A DNA stretch of 64,000 nucleotides from an uncultured Oleiphilus sp. (GTDB taxonomy: Bacteria > Pseudomonadota > Gammaproteobacteria > Pseudomonadales > Oleiphilaceae): the NCBI GenBank assembly GCA_913020045.1, contig CAJWBE010000008.1:1-64000 (forward strand), in the 5' to 3' direction. Shown here piece by piece: positions 38,605-48,832 of this stretch. A model generated the notes under the pieces. The model had not been told where the DNA came from, did no database searches, and was given only the letters and a program-made list of their open reading frames with translations. Both the position numbers and the translations under genes were made by a program. The stretch's first letter is position 1. Every line of letters starts with the position of its first letter.

Positions 38605-39549
38605 ATGACACTCACTGAACTCCGATACATTGTAATGCTAGCCGATGAAAAACATTTTGGCCGAGCCGCGGAACGCTGTCATGTTAGCCAGCCAACCCTA
38701 AGTGTGGCCGTCAAAAAGCTTGAAGATGAACTAGGCGTGCCGCTTTTTGAACGCCATAAAGGTAATATTTCCGTAACGGATATGGGACAGAAGCTAGTCT
38801 ATCAAGCTCAAAAGGTACTAGCCGAGGCCAATATATTTAAAGATCTCGCTCAAGAAGGAAAACAAGAACTAACGTCTCCATTAAGACTTGGCGCCATCTA
38901 CACCATTGGCCCGTATTTATTTCCACATTTGCTACCTGAGCTAAAGCGCGCAGTGCCAGCAATGCCTCTCTACATTGAAGAGAACTATACCGCCACACTC
39001 AAAAGAAAGCTGAAAGAGTGCGAGTTAGACGCCATTCTTGTCGCCCTGCCATTTGAAGAGCCAGACATTGTTACGTTACCGATATACGACGAACCGTTTG
39101 TCGTGATTCTGCCGAAAGGCCATACACTATGCGACCAAAAACAGATCGATAGCAGCATGCTAGCCAACGACAATTTACTCATGCTCGGGCCAGGTCACTG
39201 CTTTCGGGATCAAGTACTCGATACAAACCCTACACTCAAAGACCTAATGCGCATCAAAGAAAAGGCAAAGCCTGAGCAAGCGCAATTTATAACGGAAGGC
39301 AGCTCACTAGAAACCATCAGGCACATGGTTGCCTCAGGCCTCGGTATTAGCGTTTTACCGATGTCTGCCGTGCTGAGCAAGCGGCATGTAAACGACGATA
39401 TTGAGGTCAGGCACTTTACAAACCCAGTCCCGTTTCGCACCGTTGCGCTGGCTTGGCGCGTAACATTCCCGCGACCAAAAGCAATTGACGTATTAAAGCA
39501 AAGCGCCCTGTCATGTAAAGTATTGTCGAACGCTACTCAACGGACTTGA
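38605..39549 (+). CDS. oxyR: OxyR-type LysR regulator lacking Cys208
   Basis: LysR-family peroxide sensor of 314 residues, closely patterned on P. aeruginosa OxyR (MTLTELRYIV, EKHFGRAAERCHVSQPTLSV, GAIYTIGPYLFPHLLPEL, SSLETIRHMVASGLGISVLP, VPFRTVALAWR). The sensing Cys199 is kept in GHCFRDQV, but position 208, the partner Cys, is Asn in VLDTNP. Cys304 near the end is the other candidate partner. It lies just before recG, as in Pseudomonas, with an 8-nt gap. Confidence 0.88.
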   Translation: MTLTELRYIVMLADEKHFGRAAERCHVSQPTLSVAVKKLEDELGVPLFERHKGNISVTDMGQKLVYQAQKVLAEANIFKDLAQEGKQELTSPLRLGAIYTIGPYLFPHLLPELKRAVPAMPLYIEENYTATLKRKLKECELDAILVALPFEEPDIVTLPIYDEPFVVILPKGHTLCDQKQIDSSMLANDNLLMLGPGHCFRDQVLDTNPTLKDLMRIKEKAKPEQAQFITEGSSLETIRHMVASGLGISVLPMSAVLSKRHVNDDIEVRHFTNPVPFRTVALAWRVTFPRPKAIDVLKQSALSCKVLSNATQRT

Positions 39550-39556
39550 GTCACTC

Positions 39557-41629
39557 ATGAGCACACTCGATCAGATCCCGCTAACGCAACTTAAAGGAGT
39601 GGGCAATAAGCTAGCCGAGACTCTCTCAAAACTCGACATTTACAATCTCCAAGACCTACTATTCCACCTCCCGTTTCGATATGAAGACCGTACCAAGTTT
39701 ATCCCACTACAACATTTTCGAGCCGGTATGCATGGCCTATTCGAAGCCGAAGTGGTCAGTCATCGGGTCGTATATGGGCGCCGACGAAGCCTTGAAGTAA
39801 TCGTTGAAGGCGGGCATTCACGCGTCACACTTCGCTTCTACCACTTTTCTGCCGCTCAAACCCGCTTGCTCGGAACCGGCGCGCTAATTCGTTGCTATGG
39901 CGAAGCGCGACTAGGCAAAACGGGGCTTGAGTTCTACCACCCCGAGTACAAAGTCGTTAATCCGGATGAGCCTCATGAAATCCCCGACCGACTGACGCCG
40001 CTATACCCACTAACAGAAGGTATACAACAAGGGCGACTGCGAACTCTCACCCAGCTAGCAGTCAAATGGCTCGATCGTTCAGAAGTTCCCGATTTACTAC
40101 CTGCTTCCGTCCGTAATGAGTTCCAGTTGCCCGAGCTTAAAAAAGCACTGCACTATCTGCATTCGCCACCCACAGATGCCGATCAAGAGGCGCTTTTAAA
40201 TGGAAGTCATCCCTGTCAGCAAAGGCTCATCCTTGAAGAGTTATTAGCTCACCACCTAAGCCTGATGAAACTGCGAACAAGTATGCGCTCCCAAGCTGCA
40301 TTGGCATGCCCTCTCAACCTCGCATCAACCCAAGCAATCGACCAGTTCTTGGGTAGCCTGCCATTTTCACTCACTTCGGCACAGCAGCGCGTTCAACAAG
40401 AGATACAAACCGACCTGAGCCAACCTATTCCCATGCTTAGACTCGTTCAGGGTGACGTCGGTTCAGGCAAAACTGTTCTTGCCGCATTATGCGCCTTGCA
40501 AGCAAGCACCGCGGGCGGTCAAGTCGCATTAATGGCGCCAACCGAAATCCTTGCTGAACAGCATGCGCAAAACTTTAAACGTTGGTTTGCCGATACCCCT
40601 CTCCGACTTGCTTGGCTAAGCGGAAAAACAAAGGGAAAAAAACGACAACAAGTGCTTGCATCGATTTTGAATGGCGACGTCGATATCATCATTGGCACCC
40701 ACGCTCTATTTCAGCAAGACGTGCACTATCATCGCCTTGCACTAGCGATAATCGACGAGCAACATCGCTTCGGTGTCCACCAACGCCTGTCACTAAAAGA
40801 CAAAGGGCTCAACGCTGGCATTGTTCCTCACCAACTAATCATGACGGCTACACCGATCCCTAGAACACTCGCGATGAGCGCCTATGCCGACCTTGACACC
40901 TCAGTCATTGACGAGCTTCCACCCGGCAGACAAGCTATCGAAACATTCGCGCTTTCTGACGCTAGACGAGAAGAAATGGTCGCCAAAGTCCGCTCTGTTT
41001 GCGAATCCGGCGACCAAGCGTACTGGGTTTGCACCTTAATTGAAGAATCCGAGACCTTACAATGCCAAGCCGCCGAGGATACCGCCACATGGTTAAGTGA
41101 ATCCCTGCTGGGCTTAACCGTGGCACTAGTGCATGGAAGAATGAAAGCGCAAGACAAAAGCCTCGTGATGGAGGCGTTCTCCGCAGGACGCATCGACGTT
41201 CTCGTGGCGACAACAGTTATCGAAGTCGGTGTCGATGTACCAGATGCCAGCTTGATTGTTATCGAAAATCCCGAGCGACTGGGTCTTGCCCAACTTCACC
41301 AACTAAGAGGACGGGTCGGCAGAGGCAATAAAAAAAGCTATTGTGCACTAATGTACCATCCGCCCCTTTCTGAAAACGGCAAAGAACGCTTAAAAGTGAT
41401 GAGAGAAAGTAGTGATGGCTTTATTATCGCAGAGAAAGACCTCGAACTGCGCGGCCCTGGCGAGGTACTTGGTACCAAGCAAACTGGCCTGATTGATTTT
41501 AAAATCGCCGACCTGCAACGAGATCAAGGCTGGCTCGAAACAGTCAAACAGATCGCACCGCTCATTTCTCAGCCCGAAGCGATCATTCAGCGCTGGGTAG
41601 GACAAAGCCAAAAATATGCAGAAGTCTAA
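39557..41629 (+). CDS. recG: ATP-dependent DNA helicase RecG
   Basis: Protein of 690 residues that remodels stalled forks and branched DNA. An N-terminal OB wedge domain (LLFHLPFRYEDRT) is followed by helicase motifs: LVQGDVGSGKTVLA (Walker A), APTEILAEQH, IIDEQHRFGV (DExH), MTATPIPRTLAM, ATTVIEVGVDVPDAS and QLRGRVGRG. The length is standard. It lies directly downstream of oxyR. Confidence 0.97.
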   Translation: MSTLDQIPLTQLKGVGNKLAETLSKLDIYNLQDLLFHLPFRYEDRTKFIPLQHFRAGMHGLFEAEVVSHRVVYGRRRSLEVIVEGGHSRVTLRFYHFSAAQTRLLGTGALIRCYGEARLGKTGLEFYHPEYKVVNPDEPHEIPDRLTPLYPLTEGIQQGRLRTLTQLAVKWLDRSEVPDLLPASVRNEFQLPELKKALHYLHSPPTDADQEALLNGSHPCQQRLILEELLAHHLSLMKLRTSMRSQAALACPLNLASTQAIDQFLGSLPFSLTSAQQRVQQEIQTDLSQPIPMLRLVQGDVGSGKTVLAALCALQASTAGGQVALMAPTEILAEQHAQNFKRWFADTPLRLAWLSGKTKGKKRQQVLASILNGDVDIIIGTHALFQQDVHYHRLALAIIDEQHRFGVHQRLSLKDKGLNAGIVPHQLIMTATPIPRTLAMSAYADLDTSVIDELPPGRQAIETFALSDARREEMVAKVRSVCESGDQAYWVCTLIEESETLQCQAAEDTATWLSESLLGLTVALVHGRMKAQDKSLVMEAFSAGRIDVLVATTVIEVGVDVPDASLIVIENPERLGLAQLHQLRGRVGRGNKKSYCALMYHPPLSENGKERLKVMRESSDGFIIAEKDLELRGPGEVLGTKQTGLIDFKIADLQRDQGWLETVKQIAPLISQPEAIIQRWVGQSQKYAEV

Positions 41630-41903
41630 AGCTGAGCTAAATCTTGCACCGCCCTCCAAAAATTGATCTACACTGAAATTAGGTTAAGCCAAGCTCTGTT
41701 ATGGTTTGTTAGACCCGCCATCCAACGTTGAAAGCGATTCGCGGCTCGAGATCCATCTATCCAATCGTAAAACTCGATAAACAGAAGCCATACGCTAGGT
41801 AATAAATACCTCAAACCCCGTATAGCGCGACAACATGTCAAACTAACCCCCGACAAACTTATTGCGCGCATTGAGATTCATGCAGTACAGAGAGTTAAAA
41901 ATT
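41630..41903. other. 274-bp gene-free region before the HDOD gene
   Basis: No gene, strong hairpin or clear promoter is recognised here. A 67-codon reverse frame (41668-41871) has no family signature and no ribosome site. Confidence 0.5.
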
Positions 41904-43295
41904 ATGATTCCAGCGGCCATACGCAAAGTATTTGAGCACTATCAAAGCAGCCAGGAAGATAGCGTGGATACACTCCCAGACCCTGAAATAGTCGATCGTA
42001 CTTGTATCGCTCCTGAGCACATTGTCAAAATGGTCCTGATGAACGACACGCTAGGTCGCCTACAAGTCATCTTTCCCGCCGACTGCATGCTCGACGTAGA
42101 CCTGCTAAACAAAACACTTGGACGATCACTGGTCGCTCTGCCGAGCAATGATCTCAACAGTTTAATGGCACAACATAGCTTAACGGAACTGCCCGCTATT
42201 GCTGATATTACCGGTCTCCCTGCAATAGTTGATGAGCGCGTTGCAGCACTAACCGATATATATGTTGATGCCGGCGAAAACGATAAACTCGTCAAACTCA
42301 GCAAGGCCTTTTTCGAGAGGTCTATTGCTAAGGCTCAAACCGAATCGTTTACCGTACCGCTGTCTAGTATCCCTTATAATCAGGGAAGCCCGGCCAATGA
42401 TATTACCCAGATCAATCAAGCCATTGAGAAATTCACCTCACTACGCATCAAAAAACGACTGGAAGACACGCTAGAAATTCCACCATTACCGCAAAGTGCG
42501 CATGATATTATTACCCTGCGGTCTAATCCTGACGCGAGCGGTGAAGAGCTTGCCAATATTATTGAGCGAGACCCAAGCCTTTCAGCACAGGTCGTTAGCT
42601 GGGCCTCTAGTTCATTTTATAATGCGCCCGGCACTGTCAGGTCAGTACACGACGCCATTATCCGTGTACTTGGTTTTGACATGGTTATGAACCTATCAAT
42701 GGGTTTATCTCTCGGCCGGACCCTGAACTTACCCAGCGACGAACCCGAAGGCTACACCCCGTATTGGCACCAAGCTATGTGGACCGCCCTTGGCACCACT
42801 AGCCTAATCAGTAAAATAGAACCGGCCTACCGGCCTAGTTTCGGACTTTCGTATCTATCAGGCTTACTTCACAACTTTGGCTACCTAGTTTTGGCACATG
42901 TATTCCCGCCTCATTTTTCACTGATATGCCGTTATATCGAAGCAAATCCGCACTTGGATTCTTCCGTGATTGAGCACTTCTTATTGGGGATCACCAAAGA
43001 ACAGATTGGTAGCCAGTTGATGGCCGTGTGGAATATGCCAGAACCCGTGATCGCCGCGTTGCGCCATCAAAAGGACAAAAACTATGATGGTGAAAGTAAG
43101 GAATTCGCCAATCTGCTGTGCCTAACCGAACAACTACTAACGAAATACAATGTCACACCCGGCGTTCACACAGAGATAAGTTCAAACCTGCTAACACAGT
43201 TCAATCTAAGCGAAGAAGACGCTAATGCAGCGTTTGAGGGCTTGCTCGACAGTCAGAGTGATATCAGCAATATGGCAAGCTTAATGGGGCGCTAG
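41904..43295 (+). CDS. YbaK-like plus HDOD domain protein
   Basis: Protein of 463 residues. The N-terminal 150 residues resemble the YbaK/ProX aminoacyl-tRNA deacylase-like fold (VFPADCMLDVDLLNKTLGR, LPAIADITGLPAIVDERV). The second half is an HDOD signalling domain (LPPLPQSAHDIITLRSNPDASGEELANIIERDPSLSAQVVSWASS). HDOD proteins act in signalling without known catalysis. Such a gene also follows recG in Pseudomonas. Starts at 41862 or 41880 are possible. It overlaps convergent ksgA by 4 nt. Confidence 0.85.
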   Translation: MIPAAIRKVFEHYQSSQEDSVDTLPDPEIVDRTCIAPEHIVKMVLMNDTLGRLQVIFPADCMLDVDLLNKTLGRSLVALPSNDLNSLMAQHSLTELPAIADITGLPAIVDERVAALTDIYVDAGENDKLVKLSKAFFERSIAKAQTESFTVPLSSIPYNQGSPANDITQINQAIEKFTSLRIKKRLEDTLEIPPLPQSAHDIITLRSNPDASGEELANIIERDPSLSAQVVSWASSSFYNAPGTVRSVHDAIIRVLGFDMVMNLSMGLSLGRTLNLPSDEPEGYTPYWHQAMWTALGTTSLISKIEPAYRPSFGLSYLSGLLHNFGYLVLAHVFPPHFSLICRYIEANPHLDSSVIEHFLLGITKEQIGSQLMAVWNMPEPVIAALRHQKDKNYDGESKEFANLLCLTEQLLTKYNVTPGVHTEISSNLLTQFNLSEEDANAAFEGLLDSQSDISNMASLMGR

Positions 43296-44101
43296 TTAGC
43301 GCCTTCTTTCCAATTACTCAACTGAACGTACTGTTTTAGAGACAGGTTTTCAGGGCGTAAACCGGCATCGATACCTAGCTCGTCAAGAGCCTCACTAGGT
43401 ACAATTCCCGCAACAGCATTACGCAGCGTCTTCCGGCGTTTCGTAAATACTTGCCGCACCACATGCTGTAAACGTTCCAATGAGTCTGCGGGATAAGGCA
43501 AGGTCTCATGCGGCACCAAACGAACAATTGCCGACTCAACTTTAGGCTGCGGTGAAAACGCTTCTGGACCAACCACAAACAGCGGCTGAACACGGCAGTA
43601 GTACTGACACATTATTCCTAGTCGGCCATAGCTAGAGTCGCCTGGTTGTGCTGCCATTCTCTCTACCACTTCTTTTTGCAACATAAAGTGCATATCTTTC
43701 AAAAAGTGTATGTTCTGCAACAAATGAAAAATTAGTGGCGTCGATATGTTGTAAGGAAGGTTCCCCACAACTCTCAGCGGGTTGTCGGCGGTACACAGTG
43801 TATTAAAATCAAACTTAAGTGCATCAGCCTCATGGATATTAAAGCCGGGAAAGTTAAAAAATTTGGTCCTAAGGATAGGAATCAAATCACGATCTAGCTC
43901 AACCACCTCCAAAGACCCGTCTAGCATGTCGAGCAACTGCTCAGTTAATGCGCCAAGGCCTGGACCGATTTCGACCATTCGATCTCCGGGACGCGGATTA
44001 ATCCCGCTTACAATCTGACTAATAACGACGTCATCTTCCAGAAAGTTCTGACCAAAGCGTTTTCGTGCCTGGTGCCCTGCTTGTTTTGATCCTTTTGCCA
44101 T
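43292..44101 (-). CDS. rsmA: 16S rRNA dimethyladenosine transferase
   Basis: Also called KsgA; 269 residues. It dimethylates two adjacent adenosines near the 16S 3' end. Motifs: RKRFGQNFLEDDVV, MVEIGPGLGALTEQLL, DRDLIPIL, and the catalytic NLPYNIS. It lies after pdxA on the same strand with an 88-nt gap, the usual lptD-surA-pdxA-ksgA order. Confidence 0.96.
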   Translation of the reverse strand: MAKGSKQAGHQARKRFGQNFLEDDVVISQIVSGINPRPGDRMVEIGPGLGALTEQLLDMLDGSLEVVELDRDLIPILRTKFFNFPGFNIHEADALKFDFNTLCTADNPLRVVGNLPYNISTPLIFHLLQNIHFLKDMHFMLQKEVVERMAAQPGDSSYGRLGIMCQYYCRVQPLFVVGPEAFSPQPKVESAIVRLVPHETLPYPADSLERLQHVVRQVFTKRRKTLRNAVAGIVPSEALDELGIDAGLRPENLSLKQYVQLSNWKEGAN

Positions 44102-44189
44102 AGTTACTCTCTATTTGGCTTGAACCCGATAGACTCACTTCTCGCGGGTGCTTGAAGCGCTATATCTCGAGCCAACCTAAAACTATCAA

Positions 44190-45185
44190 TTAACGCTGAC
44201 GAAGTGTCAGAGCCATTTCGGCAGCCATCGCTACCGCACATTGTAAACTGCCGCTATCGGCTTTGCCCGTTGCCGCCAAATCCAGCGCGGTGCCATGATC
44301 AACCGAGGTACGAACAATAGGCAATCCCAAGGTAATATTAACCGCCTCGCCAAAGCTCTGATATTTAAGTACAGGCAATCCTTGGTCATGGTACATCGCA
44401 AGCACTGCATCGGCTTCGTCTAAAAACTTAGGCGTAAACAAGGTATCCGCGGGTAACGGCCCCTGCAAGTCAACACGACCTTGTTGACGATAAGCCTCTA
44501 ATACTGGCTCGATCACCTCTATTTCTTCTCGACCCATGTGCCCGCCTTCACCCGCATGCGGATTAAGCCCCGCCACCAAAATTCGCGGCGCTGGGCACGC
44601 AAACTTTTGCTTTAAGTCTTTGATCAGTATATCCAGTACCTGCTTAAGCCTATCTTTGCTAATTGCTGCTGAAACGTCCTTAAGAGGTAAGTGAGTAGTT
44701 ACTAAAGCAACTCGCATTGCAGGACTAGCTAGCATCATCACAACGCGCTCAACACCACATTTTTCTTGTAAGTATTCGGTATGTCCGCTGAACGTGATCC
44801 CGGCTTCGTTCACCACCCCTTTATGAACGGGTCCGGTAACAAGTCCTGAAAAACGACCCGCGCTGGCCCCCTCAATAGCAACATCCAAACAGTCAAGAAC
44901 GTACTGAGCATTGCCTTGGTTAAGCTGACCGGCGATCACACTTTCCGGTAAAGCAACATCCAAGAACCACAACTCAGACGCTGCGCTCGCATCAAACACC
45001 TCGCCTTGCCATCGCTTTAGAGTTAGCGGCAGCCCTAGTTGGGACGCTCGCTGTGACAGTAACTCAGCATTTGCGACAACAACAACCGGGATATCCAAAC
45101 CTTGCTGCGCCATTTGAATGACGATATCTGGCCCAATACCCGAAGGTTCTCCAGGGGTTAAAGCAAGCGGCGCATCAAGGCTCAT
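44190..45185 (-). CDS. pdxA: 4-hydroxythreonine-4-phosphate dehydrogenase
   Basis: Enzyme of 331 residues in PLP synthesis, an NAD-dependent metal enzyme. Motifs: LTPGEPSGIGPDIV at the start, LVTGPVHKGVVNEAGITFSGHTEYL, LNPHAGEGGHMGREE and MYHDQGLPVLKY with metal-binding His. The start overlaps the surA stop by 4 nt. Confidence 0.96.
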   Translation of the reverse strand: MSLDAPLALTPGEPSGIGPDIVIQMAQQGLDIPVVVVANAELLSQRASQLGLPLTLKRWQGEVFDASAASELWFLDVALPESVIAGQLNQGNAQYVLDCLDVAIEGASAGRFSGLVTGPVHKGVVNEAGITFSGHTEYLQEKCGVERVVMMLASPAMRVALVTTHLPLKDVSAAISKDRLKQVLDILIKDLKQKFACPAPRILVAGLNPHAGEGGHMGREEIEVIEPVLEAYRQQGRVDLQGPLPADTLFTPKFLDEADAVLAMYHDQGLPVLKYQSFGEAVNITLGLPIVRTSVDHGTALDLAATGKADSGSLQCAVAMAAEMALTLRQR

Positions 45186-46513
45186 TTATTCTCTAGCTCG
45201 GCAAAGCGCTCTTCTTTTACCTCAATAAACGATTCACTCTTAATCTCTTGCAGCCAATCGAGGAGCTCTTCTTCATACTTTCGACGCCGAATAACCTGCC
45301 GCGCCTGATTTTCTTGTAACTTAGCACCCACGTCTTGCTTACGTACGTCTGTCACCTGCAAGATATGCCAGCCAAAATCAGACTTAAACGGTTGAGTGAT
45401 CTCACCCACAGGGCTGACCAGCATCACCTCTTCGAATTGCGGTACCATTTGCCCAGTGTTCACCCAATCTAGGTCTCCGCCATCAATCGCAGACACAGGG
45501 TCGTCTGAATTAGCTTTCGCCAAAGTCGCAAAATCTTCATCATTCAACAAGCGCTCATAGAGTTTTTCACTGATCTCCTTTGCTTGTTCATCAGTTCTAA
45601 TTTCACTTGGCGCGATCAATATATGGCGTACACGATACTGATCCACAATTTTCTGCGTGCCTCCGCGCTTTTCTAGGGGCGTAATAATATGAAAACCACT
45701 ACCCGTTCGTAATAATCTAGACGGCTCTCCAACGGCCAGTGTCGGGAGAATATCGGCGGCAATAGTCGGCAGCTCGTTCTCTTTTCTCCAACCAATAACG
45801 CCACCTTCCAGCGCTTGGCGCCCATCAGACTCCGCTACGGCTACCTTGCGAAATTCAGCCCCGCCTTGTAACTGCGCTAGAACGCCTTCCGCGCGGGCAG
45901 TAACGTTAGCGACTTCATCCTCAGATGCGGACTCCGGAAGCGCTATAAGAATATGCCCTAACAAATATTCGGCTCCGCTTTGAGTTCTGCCCTCCTTAGA
46001 CGCTAAAAAATTCTCAACCTCCAACTCAGTGACCCGAACACGACGATCGACTGCGCTCTGCTGCAATCGAGTCACCAGCATCTCGCGACGTATTTGCTCA
46101 CGCGCGCCTGCGTAAGTCTCACCTTCTAGTGCCAGTTGTGCCTCAAATTGCTCCAAGGTCATATTATTACTGCTCGCAATATTGGCAATCGTCTTGTTGA
46201 GCAGGTCATCGGCGATTCGAATACCTGTGATTTCCGCCCTCTGTAATTGAATGCTCTCTAAGACGAGCTGATTTAAAACACGCAGTTCCAACACTTCAGT
46301 TGGCGGCGCTGAGGTACCCTGCTGCTGCAGGCGACGACCGATCGCGCGCGTTCGATTGTCCAGTTCAGACTTCATAATAATGTCGTCATCGACGACAGCA
46401 ACAACCTTATCCAACAACACACTTTTTTGCGCCTGAACCGATATAGACCCACACAGCACTAATAGGAATAAGCCCCAACGGACCATTTTTGAAACAAACA
46501 ACGTAGTCACCAA
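45182..46513 (-). CDS. surA: periplasmic chaperone SurA
   Basis: Peptidyl-prolyl isomerase and chaperone for outer-membrane proteins, 443 residues. A signal peptide (WGLFLLVLCGSISVQA) leads to the SurA N domain (VLLDKVVAVVDDDIIMKSEL), then two parvulin domains, about 175-275 (AEYLLGHILIALP) and 290-390 (YRVRHILIAPSE, GGDLDWVNTGQMVPQFE). The start is GTG at 46513 with close AAGGA; ATG 46486 is an alternative. It lies 3 nt after lptD. Confidence 0.95.
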   Translation of the reverse strand: MVTTLFVSKMVRWGLFLLVLCGSISVQAQKSVLLDKVVAVVDDDIIMKSELDNRTRAIGRRLQQQGTSAPPTEVLELRVLNQLVLESIQLQRAEITGIRIADDLLNKTIANIASSNNMTLEQFEAQLALEGETYAGAREQIRREMLVTRLQQSAVDRRVRVTELEVENFLASKEGRTQSGAEYLLGHILIALPESASEDEVANVTARAEGVLAQLQGGAEFRKVAVAESDGRQALEGGVIGWRKENELPTIAADILPTLAVGEPSRLLRTGSGFHIITPLEKRGGTQKIVDQYRVRHILIAPSEIRTDEQAKEISEKLYERLLNDEDFATLAKANSDDPVSAIDGGDLDWVNTGQMVPQFEEVMLVSPVGEITQPFKSDFGWHILQVTDVRKQDVGAKLQENQARQVIRRRKYEEELLDWLQEIKSESFIEVKEERFAELENK

Positions 46514-46516
46514 TCC

Positions 46517-48832
46517 TTATTGAAAATATTCTTCGCGAGCCTTATAGCCCGGAATGTGCTCATCTAAACTCTCTTGATCCGCACCAAGACCACCCAAACC
46601 GACTAACTGGAAGCGAAATAGAATGCCATTATCTATTGTCGATTCATCTGTCAGGTATTGCTGAACAAGCACCTGAACTCGCCAACAACAACTGTTGTAC
46701 TCAAGCCCTGACAGTGAACCAATCGTGCGCTCAGCATCAAGGTCGTAACGCCAACGCGCCAGTAAACTAACCGAAGCATTCATAGGCAAAATAGCGGAAA
46801 CGTCAGTTTGCTCTAGACCATCATCTCGATAGCGATGACTTAGATTCAATACGCCACCACCTTCACGGTGGCGATACGCCAACTTGGAAACGCTTTCTCG
46901 TGTGGTATTGTTTCGAGCATCCCACGCACCTGCAAAGCTTAACTCCAATTCAGGCAGCGGACGATATAATACTTCACTAAGCCAAAATGATTCTTTTTCG
47001 TCAGACGCACCTAAGCCGTCAGCATCCACTCTTAATCGATCAAAATTGAACACGCGTCCCGCACTGAGCACAAGCCGGTCTATCCCTGTCGACCAGTCCG
47101 TCCAGCGGCTCGTAAACCCTAAGGTCACGCGATTGTTATCCGCTACCCGGTCCGCTCCGCTAAAGCGACTCGCTTGATAAAGCCGCTGATAACTGAAGCT
47201 TGGCAGCGACGTATCAAAATTTGGAATGTCGCTTTGGTCTTTATAGCCGCTACGAACATAGTAAACTCGGGGCTCTAGAGAGTGCAGGTACTGATTACCA
47301 AACAGGCGGCTTTCTCGATCAAAATAAAGCCCTGCGTCAAGCTCATAAATGGCCACACTGCGAGAAATATGGTTGTCCGTTGGCGTGTAATCGTTCAAAG
47401 CGTAATCAGTGTGGTCAACGGAAACACTTGGTTTGAAATAGCCCCAACTTTTTTCCCACGGTAGTGACACTTTTGGCACATGCCGCAGACGCGAGCCATG
47501 TGCTCGGTCTGTCGCGGCTAACTGATTCGGGTCTCGATAGAAATATACATATTGAGTCTGCCAATCTAACTCTAAATCTTCGTGGTAAAAGAAAGCCTGA
47601 TAATTAATCTCTGGCAATCGTAAAAATGCTTCGTCTGAGCGAGCTAAATCTTCATCGAGGTTTTTGTACTCTTGAGCCAGTATCTCTAACTGCCAATTTG
47701 AGCGCGTGAAGAAAAAATTAGCGCGACGATCCAAATAATCAATATTCTCAATGCGTAAGCCCTGATTGAGATCATCTAGATAATCGTTATCACTAACTTC
47801 ACTAAAGTCGACTCGTCCATAAAGGCTTACTTGCTGACTTGAAAAGTCGTAATCCTGCTCGAAGCTGACCCCCCAACGCTCTCCCGTCTCATCGTGATAA
47901 CCCAAACTTTGGCGCTCTTGCTGAAAACTATCATCCCGCTCAAGGTATCCAAAACCCAGCTCGGTCTGACTAAACCAAGTCATATGCCTCAGCTCGACTT
48001 CAGAGTGCACTCCGCGTCCGCCGATATAACTAGGAGTAATCGTGGCATCAAATTCAGGCGCAAGGTTCAGATAATAAGGTGTCGAGAAAAACACTCCCTC
48101 GCCCGTATTAGAGGATCCTATCGTAGGATACAAGAATCCTGATTTACGCCGATTGTCGATCGGAAACCTGAAATAAGGAATGTAAAGAACCGGAACATCA
48201 AGCACTTCAAAGCGAGAATGGTACGCTTCTCCATAACCGCGCTCCTGACCCAAGATGATTTCAGACGCTCGAAAAGACCACGCATTATCCTCTTCAGCGC
48301 AGGTCGTAAACATACCGTCCTCCAACACCACGAGGTCTTCATCCTGCTGACGAATAATCGCCGCTTCACCACGTAGTCGAGTTTGAGGATTGAGAAACTT
48401 CGCTTGCTCTACTGTCGCTTCATTCTCCGACATATTGACACGAGCGTTCGCACCTTGAATTTGCATGTTAGGTGAGTCAATACGAATGTCACCACTTAAT
48501 TGCGCCTGCCCGCTCGCTTGATCAACCGTCGCCGTTTCGCTCTGTGCACGATAGCCTGGCTGCTCAATTAATACATCGCCATCAAGCTGTAATTGTCCAT
48601 CCTGAGAGTAGACGGCCGAGTCCGCTTCAATTGACACCATCGTTTCACCACGACCTGCGCCAGCTTCACCGGCCACAAAGAAGTCGTCAGCATCAGAGGT
48701 TCGCGCTTCGACACTGGTATAACAGCTTGCAGGACGAAGCGATGCAGGACTCTTATCAACACGCTCAGCAGCAGCGCCAAGGCTTACCAGGCTCAGTGCA
48801 ATAAAGCCTGCTCGCCGCGACAAGTCACGCAT
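46517..48832 (-). CDS. lptD: LPS-assembly outer membrane protein LptD
   Basis: Outer-membrane barrel of 771 residues that inserts lipopolysaccharide with LptE. A signal peptide ends near AAA-ERV; an OstA/LptA-like jelly-roll follows (EADSAVYSQDGQLQLDGDV), then a large barrel. The disulfide cysteines are visible: one in PASCYTS, one in FTTCAEE and the tandem pair in NSCCWRV. The frame opens at 48958; ATG 48832 begins the signal peptide and is preferred. It is divergent from amgK. Confidence 0.95.
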   Translation of the reverse strand: MRDLSRRAGFIALSLVSLGAAAERVDKSPASLRPASCYTSVEARTSDADDFFVAGEAGAGRGETMVSIEADSAVYSQDGQLQLDGDVLIEQPGYRAQSETATVDQASGQAQLSGDIRIDSPNMQIQGANARVNMSENEATVEQAKFLNPQTRLRGEAAIIRQQDEDLVVLEDGMFTTCAEEDNAWSFRASEIILGQERGYGEAYHSRFEVLDVPVLYIPYFRFPIDNRRKSGFLYPTIGSSNTGEGVFFSTPYYLNLAPEFDATITPSYIGGRGVHSEVELRHMTWFSQTELGFGYLERDDSFQQERQSLGYHDETGERWGVSFEQDYDFSSQQVSLYGRVDFSEVSDNDYLDDLNQGLRIENIDYLDRRANFFFTRSNWQLEILAQEYKNLDEDLARSDEAFLRLPEINYQAFFYHEDLELDWQTQYVYFYRDPNQLAATDRAHGSRLRHVPKVSLPWEKSWGYFKPSVSVDHTDYALNDYTPTDNHISRSVAIYELDAGLYFDRESRLFGNQYLHSLEPRVYYVRSGYKDQSDIPNFDTSLPSFSYQRLYQASRFSGADRVADNNRVTLGFTSRWTDWSTGIDRLVLSAGRVFNFDRLRVDADGLGASDEKESFWLSEVLYRPLPELELSFAGAWDARNNTTRESVSKLAYRHREGGGVLNLSHRYRDDGLEQTDVSAILPMNASVSLLARWRYDLDAERTIGSLSGLEYNSCCWRVQVLVQQYLTDESTIDNGILFRFQLVGLGGLGADQESLDEHIPGYKAREEYFQ

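Noticed and set aside
41668-41871. 67-codon minus-strand frame between recG and the HDOD gene
   Set aside because: Unusual composition, no ribosome site, no family signature.
43779-43792. TGTCGGCGG match to the rph-yicC repeat arm
   Set aside because: It lies inside ksgA coding sequence and lacks the flanking GAAAA part, so it is probably coincidence.
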